Source: Ampullaceana balthica
Taxonomy: Eukaryota; Mollusca; Gastropoda; Lymnaeidae
DNA: 64,000 nt
Assembly (NCBI GenBank): GCA_944989445.1
Contig: CALYLW010000018.1
Location: forward strand, 1,468,430 to 1,532,429
Direction: 5' to 3'
Under the pieces are notes generated by a model. The model searched no databases. It was given only the letters and a program-made list of their open reading frames with translations, and was not told the DNA's origin. The translations under genes were made by a program, and so were the position numbers. Positions 45,386-57,255 of this stretch are shown here, piece by piece. Each line of letters opens with the position of its first letter. Position 1 is the first letter of the stretch.

Positions 45386-45465
45386 CATTGACATTTTCTA
45401 TAGGGTTTGTATTAATGGTTGCAAATAATGGATAATAATTATATTTTTCTGTCCTTTCTTTAAGA

Positions 45466-45535
45466 CTTCTGCGGACCGGCAGCGGATGGCCCGCGGACCG
45501 GTACCAGTCCGCGGACCACCACTTTTAGAAGCACT
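45466..45535. mobile_element. Solo hAT end fragment
   Basis: Contains GCGGACCGGTACCAGTCCGC and ends AAGCACTG, resembling the subterminal GGTCCGCGGACCA strings of the element at 20352. No partner end is seen nearby. Confidence 0.45.
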
Positions 45536-46370
45536 GCTTTACAACATCATACTACATTCAGCCATCTTGAGTGATGACGTAGATTGTAAACAAACCACTC
45601 TCATGAAGTCCCTCGCTCACTCCTTCCCCCTCAAAAGACAATGAAAGCTAATTTTTAAAAATATCAAAATATTTCTATATTTAGACGCTAGCGACGTCAT
45701 ATGATAGTCTAATTTCTAATGTCTTTTACTAAGACTTCACCAAGTATTGAAATGCTATCACCGTCTAAATTTTAAATACTTTTCTCGTTGCTCCTTGCAA
45801 GCCATGTTTGCAATGTACAACGTTCTCATCTGATCAATGAGACATCAAAGCAACCAGCCGCTTTCTGGCCTGACAAGGTTGAGTTTTGGGTTTGTTCATG
45901 CAACACCTGTCTCAGGGGTTTCCAAATCAAGGCCAGTCTTTAATGCGGATAACAGAGAGACAACATTTTTTGAGAATCACTGCTCCACGCCAATCTCGTG
46001 TGCGTAGTTTAAAAAACCCAACGAAAACTACAAAACGCTATATTCCAACACACAAACATTTGCAAGTAGGAAACACAGATAAAATTGTTGATTTCGGCGG
46101 GCTTAGAGAGTTTTATTGTCAGAGAACCCTTAGGGATTTCACCGAGACGTGAGTTTTAATGGACCGTGTTATAAATAAACAACAAGGGGAGCTACTCGGG
46201 AACAAATAGGCTGTTCATGTTTGTAAACAATGGCGAAACCAGTATTTAAAAAATTTAAAAAAGCAATAGTAAAAAAAAATTGAAACCAGGTTTGTGAATA
46301 AAAAAATTCCCGCTGTTTAAAATGGTTGTCTGTGAGGGAATGGAAACATGATGAATGAGCTTGACAACAT
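45536..46370. other. Anonymous stretch
   Basis: Between about 45910 and 45990 a CAGGGGTTTCCAAATC...GAGAATCACTG pair resembles short hAT ends, but no target duplication is visible. The 88-codon frame here has no domain. Confidence 0.4.
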
Positions 46371-47538
46371 TGAAGTTGTAGTGGCTTATGATGTGGTAGT
46401 GGCTTATGATGTGGTAGTGGCTTATGATGTGGTACTGGCTTATGATGTGGTACTGGCTTATAATGTGGTAGTGGCTTATGATGTGGTAGTGGCTTATAAT
46501 GTGGTAGTGGCTTATGATGTGGTAGTGGCTTATGATGTGGTAGTGGCTTATGATGTGGTACTGGCTTATGATGTGGTACTGGCTTATGATGTGGTACTGG
46601 CTTATGGTGTGGTAGTGGCTTATGATGTGGTACTGGCTTATGATGTGGTGGTGGCTTATGATGTGGTAGTGGCTTATGATGTGGTAGTGGCTTATGATGT
46701 GGTACTGGCTTATGATGTGGTAGTGGCTGTGGTAGTGGCTTATGATGTGGTAGTGGCTTATGATGTGGTAGTGGCTTATGATGTGGTAGTGGCTTATGAT
46801 GTGGTACTACTGGCTTATGATGTAGTACTGGCTTATAATGTGGTAGTGGCTTATGATGTGGTACTGGCTTATGATGTGGTAGTGGCTTATGATGTGGTAG
46901 TGGCTTATGATGTGGTACTGGCTTATGATGTGGTAGTGGCTTATGATGTGGTAGTGGCTTATGATGTGGTAGTGGCTTATGATGTGGTAGTGGCTTATAA
47001 TGTGGTACTGGCTTATGATGTGGTACTACTGGCTTATGATGTGGTACTGGCTTATGATGTGGTAGTGGCTTATGATGTGGTAGTGGCTTATGATGTGGTA
47101 CTGGCTTATGATGTGGTACTGGCTTATGATGTGGTACTACTGGCTTATGATGTGGTAGTGGCTTATGATGTGGTAGTGGCTTATGATGTGGTACTGGCTT
47201 ATGATGTGGTACTGGCTTATGATGTGGTACTACTGGCTTATGATGTGGTACTACTGGATTATGATGTGGTAGTGGCTTATGATGTGGTACTGGCTTATGA
47301 TGTGGTACTGGCTTATGATGTGGTACTGGCTTATGATGTGGTACTGGCTTATGATGTGGTACTGGCTTATGATGTGGTACTGGCTTATGATGTGGTACTG
47401 GCTTATGATGTGGTAGTGGCTTATGATGTGGTAGTGGCTTATGATGTGGTACTGGCTTATGATGTGGTACTGGCTTATGATGTGGTACTGGCTTATGATG
47501 TGGTACTGGCTTATGATGTGGTACTGGATTATGAACTT
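46371..47538. repeat. 18-bp minisatellite, ~64 copies
   Basis: The unit GGCTTATGATGTGGTAGT, with GTACT, GTACTACT (plus 3 bp) and ATAAT variants. All length changes are multiples of three, so plus (YDVVLA/VVVAYD, 400 codons) and minus (HKPVPH/HKPLPH, 462 codons) frames both remain open across the array. The minus frame also has 70 non-repeat codons downstream, which show no domain. A His-Lys-Pro-rich protein is conceivable, but nothing beyond openness supports it. Confidence 0.95.
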
Positions 47539-48188
47539 CATTTAAAATAGTGGACATTATTAGCCATCATTTCAACTCAATTTCTATACACAACGTCAAG
47601 GGTGGCGCTCAATAAAACAACACGGGCAAAATGCGTGCAGGAAAAGATTCAGTAAATGGGTTTAAGTGACGCTGTTTTGATGTAGATTCGAAGATTCTAG
47701 AGCTTTTAACAGCGGCATTAGGGAGGGGGGAAGACAGCTGCACCGCCCCCCCTCTCCACAAATAATAACATATTTGTATGAATCAATATTAAATAATCTT
47801 CTGGACTCTAATACAAAGTGTTACTGCCACTGACTAAATGTTACTAAAGAAGTGTGACTGACAAAGTGTTACTGAGGGAGTGTTACTTACGAAGTGTTGT
47901 TTATTTACTTATGTTTCTTATCAATAACTAACAGAAGTAATAGTCGAGTATTAAAGGGTGCGGCTATAGAGCTGTTAATTTTTTAAAGAATAAAAACAAA
48001 ATAAAATCATGCAAATAAAAAAACAACAGCTCGGTAGTAAATCATAAAAATTATCTATTATTACCCAGCGCCCCTCCCTCGTCCACACGTCAAATATTTC
48101 CGTTAAGGCCCAACACTAGAAAAAGGAAAAGTTTATTCATAGCAGTCCCAACTCAATGGAACTCGTAAATCCTCAAATTACAGGGCTG
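47539..48188. other. Anonymous stretch
   Basis: Includes an AGTGTTACTGA-like loose repeat near 47810-47900 and an ACTCGTAAATCC...CTCAATT segment (48168-48205) related to the hAT interior at 571-594. Confidence 0.4.
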
Positions 48189-48565
48189 TTGGCTCAATTG
48201 AATGAACGATTTGGTAAAGGTCTAACTATAAATAATGAATGAACGGTCTTTTAAAGGTCTAACTATAAATATTGAATGAACGGTCTGTTCAAGGTCTAAA
48301 TATAAATATTGAATGAACGGTCTGTTCAAGGTATAACTATAAATATTGAATGAACGGTCTGTTAAAGGTCTAATTATAAATATTTAATGAACTGCCTGTT
48401 AAAGGTATAACTATAAATATTGAATGAACTGTCTGTTAAAGGTCTAACTATAAATATTGAATGAACGATTTGTTAAAGGTCTAACTATAAATATTGAACG
48501 AACGATTTGTTAAAGGTCTAACTATAAATATTGAATGAACGATTTGTTAAAGGTCTAACTATAAA
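48189..48565. repeat. 37-bp minisatellite related to transposon interior
   Basis: About 10 copies of CTATAAATATTGAATGAACG plus GTCTGTTAAAGGTCTAA. The 26 bases at 48274-48299 are identical to 601-626 inside the hAT element at 423-2943. CTCAATT upstream of the array is shared too, though 7 bp are missing between. Confidence 0.93.
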
Positions 48566-49062
48566 TAATTGTAGACGATTAGCCGTTACTGAAGCATCCC
48601 AGAAGTTCATTAGCTTGAGGCTACGATAGAAGATGGCTAACATCAATCATAGGCATAGTTTTAATTACCTCCCCTTATCTCTGTTTCTTCCTCACTCTCC
48701 CTCCTTCTCTCCTTTGCTCTGTTACCCACTCTCTTCACCACACGTTTCCTCACTCACTCTCCACCTCACTTTCCCACTCTTTACCCCACACATCAATTCT
48801 CTTACTCGCTCGATTTCTCCCACACCCTCTCTCCCCAAATCGTTTCTTCACTACTCTCCCACTCTCCTCCCATTCAGTATATAAATAATATAATCTAGTC
48901 CCATTACGACACAAGCTAAATCTTTTGTACTTTTCCAGCTATTTAGTCAAAGAAAGTTTCGGAATTGAAAATGGACGTGACGATATTTGGATTAAAAATA
49001 AATTAATAATCATGGCGGTGATGTCATCGGTAATACCCGTTCCTTTCGTTCACTTCCCCATG
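48566..49062. other. CT-rich stretch and spacer
   Basis: From 48665 to 48880 the plus strand is strongly pyrimidine-rich (CTCCCTCCTTCTCTCC). The 83-codon frame there is compositional. Confidence 0.55.
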
Positions 49063-50574
49063 ATACCACATGATACTTTTGGCTGTTTGATACCACATGA
49101 TACTATTGGCTGTTTGATACCACATGATACTATTGGCTGTTTGATACCACATGATACTATTGACTGTTTGATACCCCATGATTCTATTGGCTGTTTGATA
49201 CCACATGATACTATAGGCTGTTTGATACCACATGATACTGTTGGCTGTTTGATACCACATGATACTGTTGGCTGTTTGATACCACATGATACTAGTGGCT
49301 GTTTGATACCACATGATACTATTGGCTGTTTGATACCCCATGATACTATTGGCTGTTTGATACCCCATGATTTTGGCTGTTTGATACCACATGATACTAT
49401 TGGCTGTTTGATACCCCATGATACTATTGGCTGTTTGATACCACATGATACTATTGACTGTTTGATACCCCATGATTCTATTGGCTGTTTGATACCACAT
49501 GCTACTATTTTCTGTTTGATACCAAAAGATACTGTTGGCTGTTTGATACCACATGATACTGTTGGCTGTTTGATACCACATGATACTATTGGCTGTTTGA
49601 TACCCCATGATACTATTGGCTGTTTGATACCACATGATACTATTGGCTGTTTTGTAACCACATGATACTATTGGCTATTTGATACCACATGATACTGTTG
49701 GCTGTTTGATACCACATGATATTATTGGATGTTTGATACCACATGATACTATTGGCTGTTTGATACCACATGATACTGTTGGCTGTTTGATACCACAGGA
49801 AACTATTGGCTGTTTGATACCACATGATACTATTGGCTGTTTGATACCACATGACACTATAGGCTGTTTGATACCACATGATACTATTGGCTGTTTTGTA
49901 ACCACATGATACTATCGGCTGTTTGATACCACATGATACTATTGGCTGTTTGATACCACATGATAATATTGGCTGTTTGATACCACATGATACTATTGGC
50001 TGTTATGGAACCACATGATACCATTGGCTGTTTGATACCACATGATACTGTTGGCTGTTTGATACCAAATGATTCTATTGACTGTTTGATACCACAGGAT
50101 AATATTGGCTGTTTGATACCAAATGATACTATTGACTGTTTGATACCACATGATACTATTGACTGTTTGATACCAAATGATACTATTGACTGTTTGATAC
50201 CACATGATACTATTGACTGTTTGATACCTAATGATACTATTGACTGTTTGATACCACATGATACTATTGGCTGTTTGATACCACATGATACAATTGGCTG
50301 TTTGATACCACATGATTCTATTGGCTGTTTGATACCAAATGATACTATTGACTGTTTGATACCACATGATAATATTGGCTGTTTGATACCAAATGATACT
50401 ATTGACTAATTGATACCACATGATACTATTGGCTGTTTGATACCACATGATACTATTGGCTGTTTGATACCACATGATTCTATTGGCTGTTTGATACCAC
50501 ATGATACTATTGGCTATTTGATACCACATGATACTATTGTCTGTTTGATACCACATGATACTATTGGCTGTTTT
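49063..50574. repeat. 27-bp minisatellite, ~56 copies
   Basis: The unit GATACCACATGATACTATTG plus GCTGTTT. A block containing TTGACTG then CCCCATGATTC units recurs at 49161 and 49455 (294 bp, i.e. 11 units minus 3 bp), a higher-order duplication. From 50060 an AAATGAT variant alternates with the CACATGAT form. Several overlapping frames on both strands result; two GTTTTGTAACC units break the phase. Confidence 0.96.
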
Positions 50575-50672
50575 AAATGATTAAAACAATTTATTATTCT
50601 TTAACATCGTCAACAAAGTCTAGTTTATCTACCATTATGCTCCATTCGTTTAACTTTAACCCGTTCTCTCAA
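50575..50672. other. Spacer between two arrays
   Basis: No feature. Confidence 0.5.
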
Positions 50673-51508
50673 AACTGGGTCAACAACACTCATACATACG
50701 ACATACCCATAACTCGGTCAACAACACTCATACATACGACATACCCGTAACTCGGTCAACAAAACTCATACGTACGACATACAAATAACTCGGTCAACAA
50801 CACTCATACATACGACATACACATAACTCGGTCAACAACACTCATACATAAGACATACCCATAACTCGGTCAACAACACTCCTACACACGACATACACAT
50901 AACTCGGTCAACAACACTCATACACACGACATACACATAACTCGGTCAACAACACTCATACACACGACATACACATAACTCGGTAAACAACACTCATACA
51001 TACCACATACCCATAACTCGGTCAACAACACTCATACATACCACATACCCATAACTCGGTCAACAACACTTATACACACGACATACCCATAACTCGATCA
51101 ACAACACTCATACACACGACATACCCATAACTCGATCAACAACACTCATACATACCACATACCCATAACTCGGTCAACAACACTCATACATACCACATAC
51201 CCATAACTCGGTCAACAACACTCATACACACGACATACCCATAATTCGATCAACAACACTCATACACACGACATACACATAACTCGGTCAACAACACTCA
51301 TACATACCACATACCCATAACTCGGTCAACAACACTCATACATACCACATACCCATAACTCGGTCAACAACACTTATACACACGACATACCCATAACTCG
51401 ATCAACAACACTCATACACACGACATACCCATAACTCGATCAACAACACTCATACATACCACATACCCATAACTCGGTCAACAACACTCATACACACGAC
51501 ATACCCAT
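50673..51508. repeat. 38-bp minisatellite with 304-bp higher-order unit, ~22 copies
   Basis: The unit AACTCGGTCAACAACACTCA plus TACATACGACATACCCAT. The CACTTATACACACG variant unit at about 51061 recurs at 51365, 304 bp (8 units) away, followed by the same order of GATC/GGTC and ACGAC/ACCAC variants. The array therefore expanded by block duplication. Confidence 0.95.
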
Positions 51509-51910
51509 TTATACTCCCATTAAAGTTTCCTTGGAGTTTCCCCAAAAAGACGGTTCCCGGTAGTTACCCCCCTTTAGATAAGAACAGTTGTTTTTTTTTA
51601 ATTCAAAGAGCAACAACTATTTCTTCATTGAACGTTGCACAATCTGTGTGCCTAATAAATAAACTTATCTGAGACAGTCTGTGGAGAATAAATAACCCAT
51701 TTGAGACACTCGGTGGAGATGGCAGACATTATTAATCCAATATTAACCCAGGATTATTTGCACATTACTCGTGCTGGGGCATTTATCCATGCAAAAATAA
51801 ATTGTTGCGTTAGCCCAGCTTTAGATTACAAAAAGACATAAATGATTTTATATCTGTAAATAATGGTTCGAGGAAGATTGCTGGTGTGTTTAGGTTAGAA
51901 AAAAGATATT
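51509..51910. other. Anonymous stretch
   Basis: No feature recognised. Confidence 0.4.
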
Positions 51911-52066
51911 GCACAATCTGTCAACACTTGATTGTTCAATCTGTCAACACTTGATTGTTCAATCTGTCAACACTTGATTGTTCAATCTGTCAACACTTGA
52001 TTGTTCAATCTGTCAACACTTGATTGTTCAATCTGTCAACACTTGATTGTTCAATCTGTCAACATT
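51911..52066. repeat. 23-bp minisatellite, ~7 copies
   Basis: CAATCTGTCAACACTTGATT plus GTT is repeated perfectly. Confidence 0.95.
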
Positions 52067-52359
52067 AGTGAAATATTATCATGCGACTGATTATGTTTGC
52101 CCTGTTCAATAAATAATAATTTAATAAATGCAACAACATTTCAGTAGTGATCTGGCTGATGTTTACAGCAGTAATTTGAAGGGAAAGGAAATGTTGATGC
52201 CAGGTGAATTTGAATCTTGGGGGGAGGGGGGATGTTGTGAATGTTAGGGCAATGTGAATGTCAGGGAATGCAAATTGCAAGGTCGTGTGAATTTCAATGA
52301 TATTTTAAATTTAAAGGGAAAGTGAATTTCTCGAGAATGATATTGCACTAAATTCCTGT
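52067..52359. other. Anonymous stretch
   Basis: Ends with the target octamer ATTCCTGT (52352-52359). Confidence 0.45.
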
Positions 52360-52598
52360 TAGAGGTGTATCGGATTTCGGCTCCAACAAATCCAGAATCC
52401 GGCCACTTTTAAAAATCCGCCCCCAGCTTCGGCAAAATTACAGTTCATAAATCTAGCCAAATCCGGCTGGCCGGTAGAGCCATAAAATATAAATACATAA
52501 AATAGCTCCAGCTCCGGCGAATCCGGAATCCTGCCATTTTTACAAATCTGTCTCCGGCTACGGCCGGATTTAAAAACTTTGAATCCGGTACACCCCTA
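52360..52598. mobile_element. hAT-type MITE, family D copy 2
   Basis: Left end TAGAGGTGTATCGGATTTCG, right end complement TAGGGGTGTACCGGATTC. Flanks ATTCCTGT and CTTCCTGT (52599-52606) match at 7 of 8. The interior has AATCCGGCC/CCGGCTACGGCC strings in common with copies 1 and 3. Confidence 0.88.
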
Positions 52599-53131
52599 CT
52601 TCCTGTTCTTAATAAAAGAAGTCACGCAGCAGAGGTAATCTCGCTAAAGCCAAAATTTATTGGCACCTTGATGAGAAGACCACCTGAGTTTGTCGGTCTT
52701 TGTCATGTTTCCTCTTAAGGGACTTTTGACAAAAACTTACAAGTCTCATAGTCTTTCTATTCTGTAAACATCTTCTAGTTAGTGGAACATTTACTCTGAG
52801 CAATAATCTTGTTTACACATTTGCGTATAGTTGATAGTTTGTTACGTGAAATAATCCTCTAAAACTTTGTGATCGTCTCACCCACTCAGAGCTGTGTCGT
52901 CTGCTGGGTGCAGTGAGTGGGTGGGAGGGGGCGCTCAGAAGAACTTAAGAATTCTTGGAATTTCATGACGTAATCAAAATTTTCGACTGTCGGTGGAATA
53001 ACACTTTAAAAATACTTCTAAACCTAAAAAAGTAGTACAGAAATTTTTTTAAAGCTTTCATTAAAAAAACGGGCTTTACATCAAAAAGTGTTGAGAGGCA
53101 CTAAAAGGGTTAATAGAATAGCATTACACTG
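52599..53131. other. Anonymous stretch
   Basis: No feature recognised. Confidence 0.4.
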
Positions 53132-53310
53132 CAGAGCCGTCTTTACACTAGGTTGGGCCCCCGGGCAAAGAAATAGTGTTGGGCCCCTCCCCCGCAGGAA
53201 TAAAAAATAAATATACATAATATATATAAATAAACATATTCCCATGGGGCCCCTATGCTCTTGGGCCCCAGGGCAAATGCCCATCGGGCCTATGCGTTAA
53301 GACGGCCCTG
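53132..53310. mobile_element. hAT-type MITE, family E (GGGCCC-rich)
   Basis: Left end CAGAGCCGTCTTTACAC, right-end complement CAGGGCCGTCTTAACGC. Flanks TTACACTG (53124-53131) and TTTCACTG (53311-53318) match at 7 of 8. The interior has repeated GGGCCCC strings at both sides. The 67-codon minus frame here is its shadow. Confidence 0.87.
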
Positions 53311-53537
53311 TTTCACTGTATTTCTAAAATGATTGACGAGAAGGAAATCCTTTCAGAAAATATTTTCAAGATTGAATATAATTATAAATACAATTTAAAT
53401 TTGTCTGCGTTCAGTTTGAGTACACACACCAACATTTCTTTCTTCGTTTAATTAATTAGAAGAACGTTTCACTTTTGTTGCATTTAAACTTGTAGGTAAA
53501 AATTCTTTTTAAAATCATTTTCAAAAACATCTTCCTT
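53311..53537. other. Short anonymous spacer
   Basis: No feature. Confidence 0.4.
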
Positions 53538-53875
53538 TATAATAAAAGGCAAGTTTCTGTCCTTTCTGTCCGGTCATCTATAGCGATTGGTCCCTCAAAC
53601 ACATATGAATCCTACAGACAATCAAAGTGAACACGTTTACGCGGACAATCAAAACGAGCTATTTTTGTTGCAGTATTTCTTCCAAGACTTTTTTATTATG
53701 CGCGATGGGATTTATAGTAAAAAGCTCTGCTTTTACCGGTTATTTATTTTAACTATAATGAATAGTATTTTTGACGTGATGAACATGTAATGCCGGTCGA
53801 GACGGCTGTTGGAGGGGAGTTACAACATGCCACCGAACGGTGGCGGAACGTCCTTGGACGGGCTTTGTTGCTCGT
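53538..53875 (+). mobile_element. Family C repeat, second copy
   Basis: Runs from TATAATAAAAGGCAAGTTTC to GGGCTTTGTTGCTCGTTA and aligns throughout with the complement of 33778-34143 (CCGGTCATCTATAGCGATTG; GGGATTTATAGTAAAAAGCT; GAACGTCC-like end). The 67-codon frame inside is not conserved as protein between copies. Confidence 0.72.
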
Positions 53876-54289
53876 TATTTTATATATGTGTAATTTGTTT
53901 TTTTCCCCTGTTTCCCTGAACCACCAATGAATAATTTCTTACTTCCCTAGTCTGCACAGATATCACCGTACTCTCTGAGATTATGGCGAGTCTTCTGATG
54001 TTCAAGTCATATAGAGTTCAGATAATAACCCCCCCCCCGTCCCCCAAGCCAGCTCTTTGTCATCAAACAACTCTACACAAACAACACGATTTTGTTTTAA
54101 TCCACGCATATACTTTGCAAGTAAAACTTCCATGTAATCCAAATAAAAGGCGGTTTTACTTCTTGTTTGCACACTAGTGCACACCTATGATGTCCCAGTG
54201 TTCAAACCAAGGCCAGGCCACAGCACCAACAATCTGTACAGTGTGATCAAACGATACTTATCAAAGCAACCAGCTATGGATTACAAATT
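53876..54289. other. Anonymous stretch
   Basis: Contains a 9-C run near 54030. Small frames are unsupported. Confidence 0.4.
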
Positions 54290-54640
54290 GGATAATACTT
54301 ATCCCTTATCCAAGCAATCAGCGATAGATAATAATAGGATGACACTTATCCAACCAATCAGCCATAGATATAGGACGATACTTATCCAACCAATCAGCCA
54401 TAGATAAATACAGGACGATACTTATCCAACCAATCAGCCATAGATATAGGACGATACTTATCCAACCAATCAGCCATAGATATAGGACGATACTTATCCA
54501 ACCAATCAGCTATAGATATAGGACGATACTTATCCAACCAATCAGCCATAGATATAGGACGATACTTATCCAACCAATCAGCCATAGATATAGGACGATA
54601 CTTATCCAACCAATCAGCCATAGATACAGGACGATACTTA
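54290..54640. repeat. 36-bp minisatellite, ~9 copies
   Basis: The unit CCAACCAATCAGCCATAGAT plus ATAGGACGATACTTAT is more diverged on the left edge (54245-54350). The 86-codon minus frame is the repeat (12-residue period). Confidence 0.94.
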
Positions 54641-55791
54641 TCAATAGCATTCAACTCATCTAGCTATTCGATTTTTTATGGCTGCGAAATGAGATGTTTA
54701 CACCTGTTGATGGAACGATTCATAATTATCTAACTTTAAAATACAGGTTGAAAGTAACTTGCATTCCTAACAGCGGTTTTCATGATCTTTAAATTTGTAC
54801 ATTACTGCTGCACGTTCCAACGTGCCATTGTGGCACACAAAAATGCCCTGGCCTGTCTCTCGGCCGCCTGCACGGTAAATAAACCAAGATTGAACCTACC
54901 GTTAATAAATGTCAGTAAACAAACAGATCGGAGCCACTGGCGGCAGTGCCGATACTCTACCACGTGATGTATGTGACCGCCCATATCACACGCCATACAT
55001 AAATATGTCATCCACGGTTTTATAGCTCCTGAAACGACGGAACGCTGGCTAAGTATAGAAATATTATTTATAATTTAAGTTTTGTCGTTTTGTAACATTT
55101 CCCTCCTCAAAAAAACGAAATCTTCCTATCAAATGAACAATTAAAAGACCCAAACTGTAAAACTTGTCTCACTGCGAGTTGCCAAATAAAATAACTCTTC
55201 TTGATACTTGAAAATTACCAGCTCTCTTTCACTATCTGTATCAATCTGACTCTTTTCTATCGATAATTCGTTCCTGATTCCTACCTCACTCTCTCTCTCT
55301 CTCTCTCTCTTCACCCCCTCTCGCTCCCATCACTTTATGTTAAACTCCCTATCTCTCTCTCTCGGGTGTTTGGTATAAAAAGATGTCTAATTTAGAAGGC
55401 AAAAGAGAGAATGAGTGAACCGCATATGTTAAACCTCATAAGCGCCCGCCCCACGTTTTTAGTCATATTAAATCGAAGAATTTATAAGTTTTAAATTATT
55501 TTCTTCTTTTTAGTCCACTTATAAAAACGTGGTTTTTAAAAATCATTTTTTTTAAACCTTTATTTATTCAATGATGTTTTCCTCGTCAGTCTACTTGTCC
55601 CTGCTTCTCTTCCCATTATTTTAAATACCATATCAAAATAATTTAGTGTTTTTCTCTCACCTTGTGTCCATGTTCATCACGGGGTCTAACCGTCAGTGTG
55701 ACTGCTAGTTTTACACTGACTATGAGATGCACGTGCTTTTTAAACCATGGTGGACTCTCGGAATTTGAAACAACACCTGAAGGGTCCTAGA
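54641..55791. other. Anonymous stretch with CT microsatellite
   Basis: (CT)n at about 55288-55310 and a second CT patch near 55350. The rest is AT-rich. It ends with the target octamer GTCCTAGA (55784-55791). Confidence 0.45.
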
Positions 55792-55971
55792 CAATGTCTC
55801 CTTTAAGCTGCGCGGCTGAGCGGCCGCACAGATATCTGACAGACGCCGTCCAACATTTTAGAATTACAGCAAATTTTGTAAAATTTTGCACCAAAAAATG
55901 GATGCTGTGCAACTTTTCACACGAGGTTTTATACTTTGCACACGGAGCAACGAACCTCAGAGGGAACATTG
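55792..55971. mobile_element. hAT-type MITE, family A copy 3
   Basis: Left end CAATGTCTCCTTTAAGCTGC, right-end complement CAATGTTCCCTCTGAGGTTC. A perfect duplication GTCCTAGA flanks it at 55784-55791 and 55972-55979. It is the best preserved target site of the three family A copies. Confidence 0.92.
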
Positions 55972-55979
55972 GTCCTAGA

Positions 55980-56496
55980 AGTTCGGGTAAAAAGGAAATT
56001 ATAACAGACTACTAGAGGATTCCTCTTCTAATATACAGTAGTGTATTCAACTGTTCAACGTCTAGAACCAGGCAGTAGCCACTAGAAAATGCATCAATGA
56101 CAATCAAATATCAATTGTAATTGTATGTGTATTTGAAGGAAAAAAATACAGCTACAAGTATTGAACGCAATAATTTTGTATACATCGAGTATCGATTACA
56201 ATCAAATAAGAAGAATTCAAAATACCAATAGGTTATGTTCACGCAGGAAAAGATTTTGAGAATAATTTTATATTAAAGGCAACATCGTAGATAAAAGTCA
56301 TGATAGAAAAGATCGAAGCTGACTGATTGGTTGATTAGGGGGAGTTCATGAGACCAGCTGAACTTACGTATATGGTTAAAGTCATGCTTTCTGAGCTACT
56401 TCCGTGGCCGGAATCTTTTCTTTGCAGATATTGTTTCTTCTTTTTTTGTGTGTGGTGTGGGTTGTAGTACGAGGTTTGAGAGAAGACAATAAGCAT
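55980..56496. other. Anonymous stretch
   Basis: No feature recognised. Confidence 0.4.
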
Positions 56497-57255
56497 TGTC
56501 ACGCCCCTCTGTACAGCCACGCTCCTCTGTACAACCACGCCTCTCTGCACAACCAAGCCCCTCTGCACAACCAAGCCCCTCTGGACAACCACGCCCTTCC
56601 ATGCAACCACGCCCTTCCATGCAACCACGCCCCTCTGTACAGCCACGCTCCTCTGTAGTCACGCTCCTCTGTACAACCACGCCTCTCTGCACAACCAAGC
56701 CCCTCCATGCAACCACGCCCCTCCATGCAACCACGCCCCTCTGTACATCCACGCTCCTCTGTACTACCACGCCTCTCTGGACAACCGCGCCCCTCCATGC
56801 AACCACGACCCTCGGTACAACCACGCCATTCTTTACAACCACATGCATTTGTACAACCACCCAAATCTGTACACCCACGCCCCTCTGCACAACCACGCCC
56901 CTCCGTACAACCCCACCCCTCCGTACAACCACACTCCTTTGTGCAACCACACCCTCCGCACAACCACGCCCCTACGTACAACCACGCCCCTACGTACAAC
57001 CACGCCCCTCTGTACAACCACACCCCTCTGTACAACCACGCCCCTCTGTACAACCACGCCCTCTGTACAACCACGCCTCTCCGCACAACCACACCCTCCG
57101 TACAACCACGCCCCTCCGTACAACCACACCCTTCCATACAACCACGCCCCTCGGTACAACCACGCCCTCTGTACAACTACGCCCCGCAGTACAACCCCGC
57201 CCCGCAGTACAACCACGCTCCTCTGTACAAACACACCCCACTGTACAACCACTCC
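56497..57255. repeat. 18-bp minisatellite, ~42 copies
   Basis: The unit ACAACCACGCCCCTCTGT with many substitutions and occasional one-base deletions. Long overlapping frames on both strands (up to 282 codons) are repeat translations (QPRPSV/TTTPLC/NHAPLY). Confidence 0.95.

Noticed and set aside
45910..45990. Very short hAT MITE
   Set aside because: End-like strings CAGGGGTTTCC and GAGAATCACTG exist, but the flanking octamers do not match and the size (about 80 bp) is implausible without more copies.
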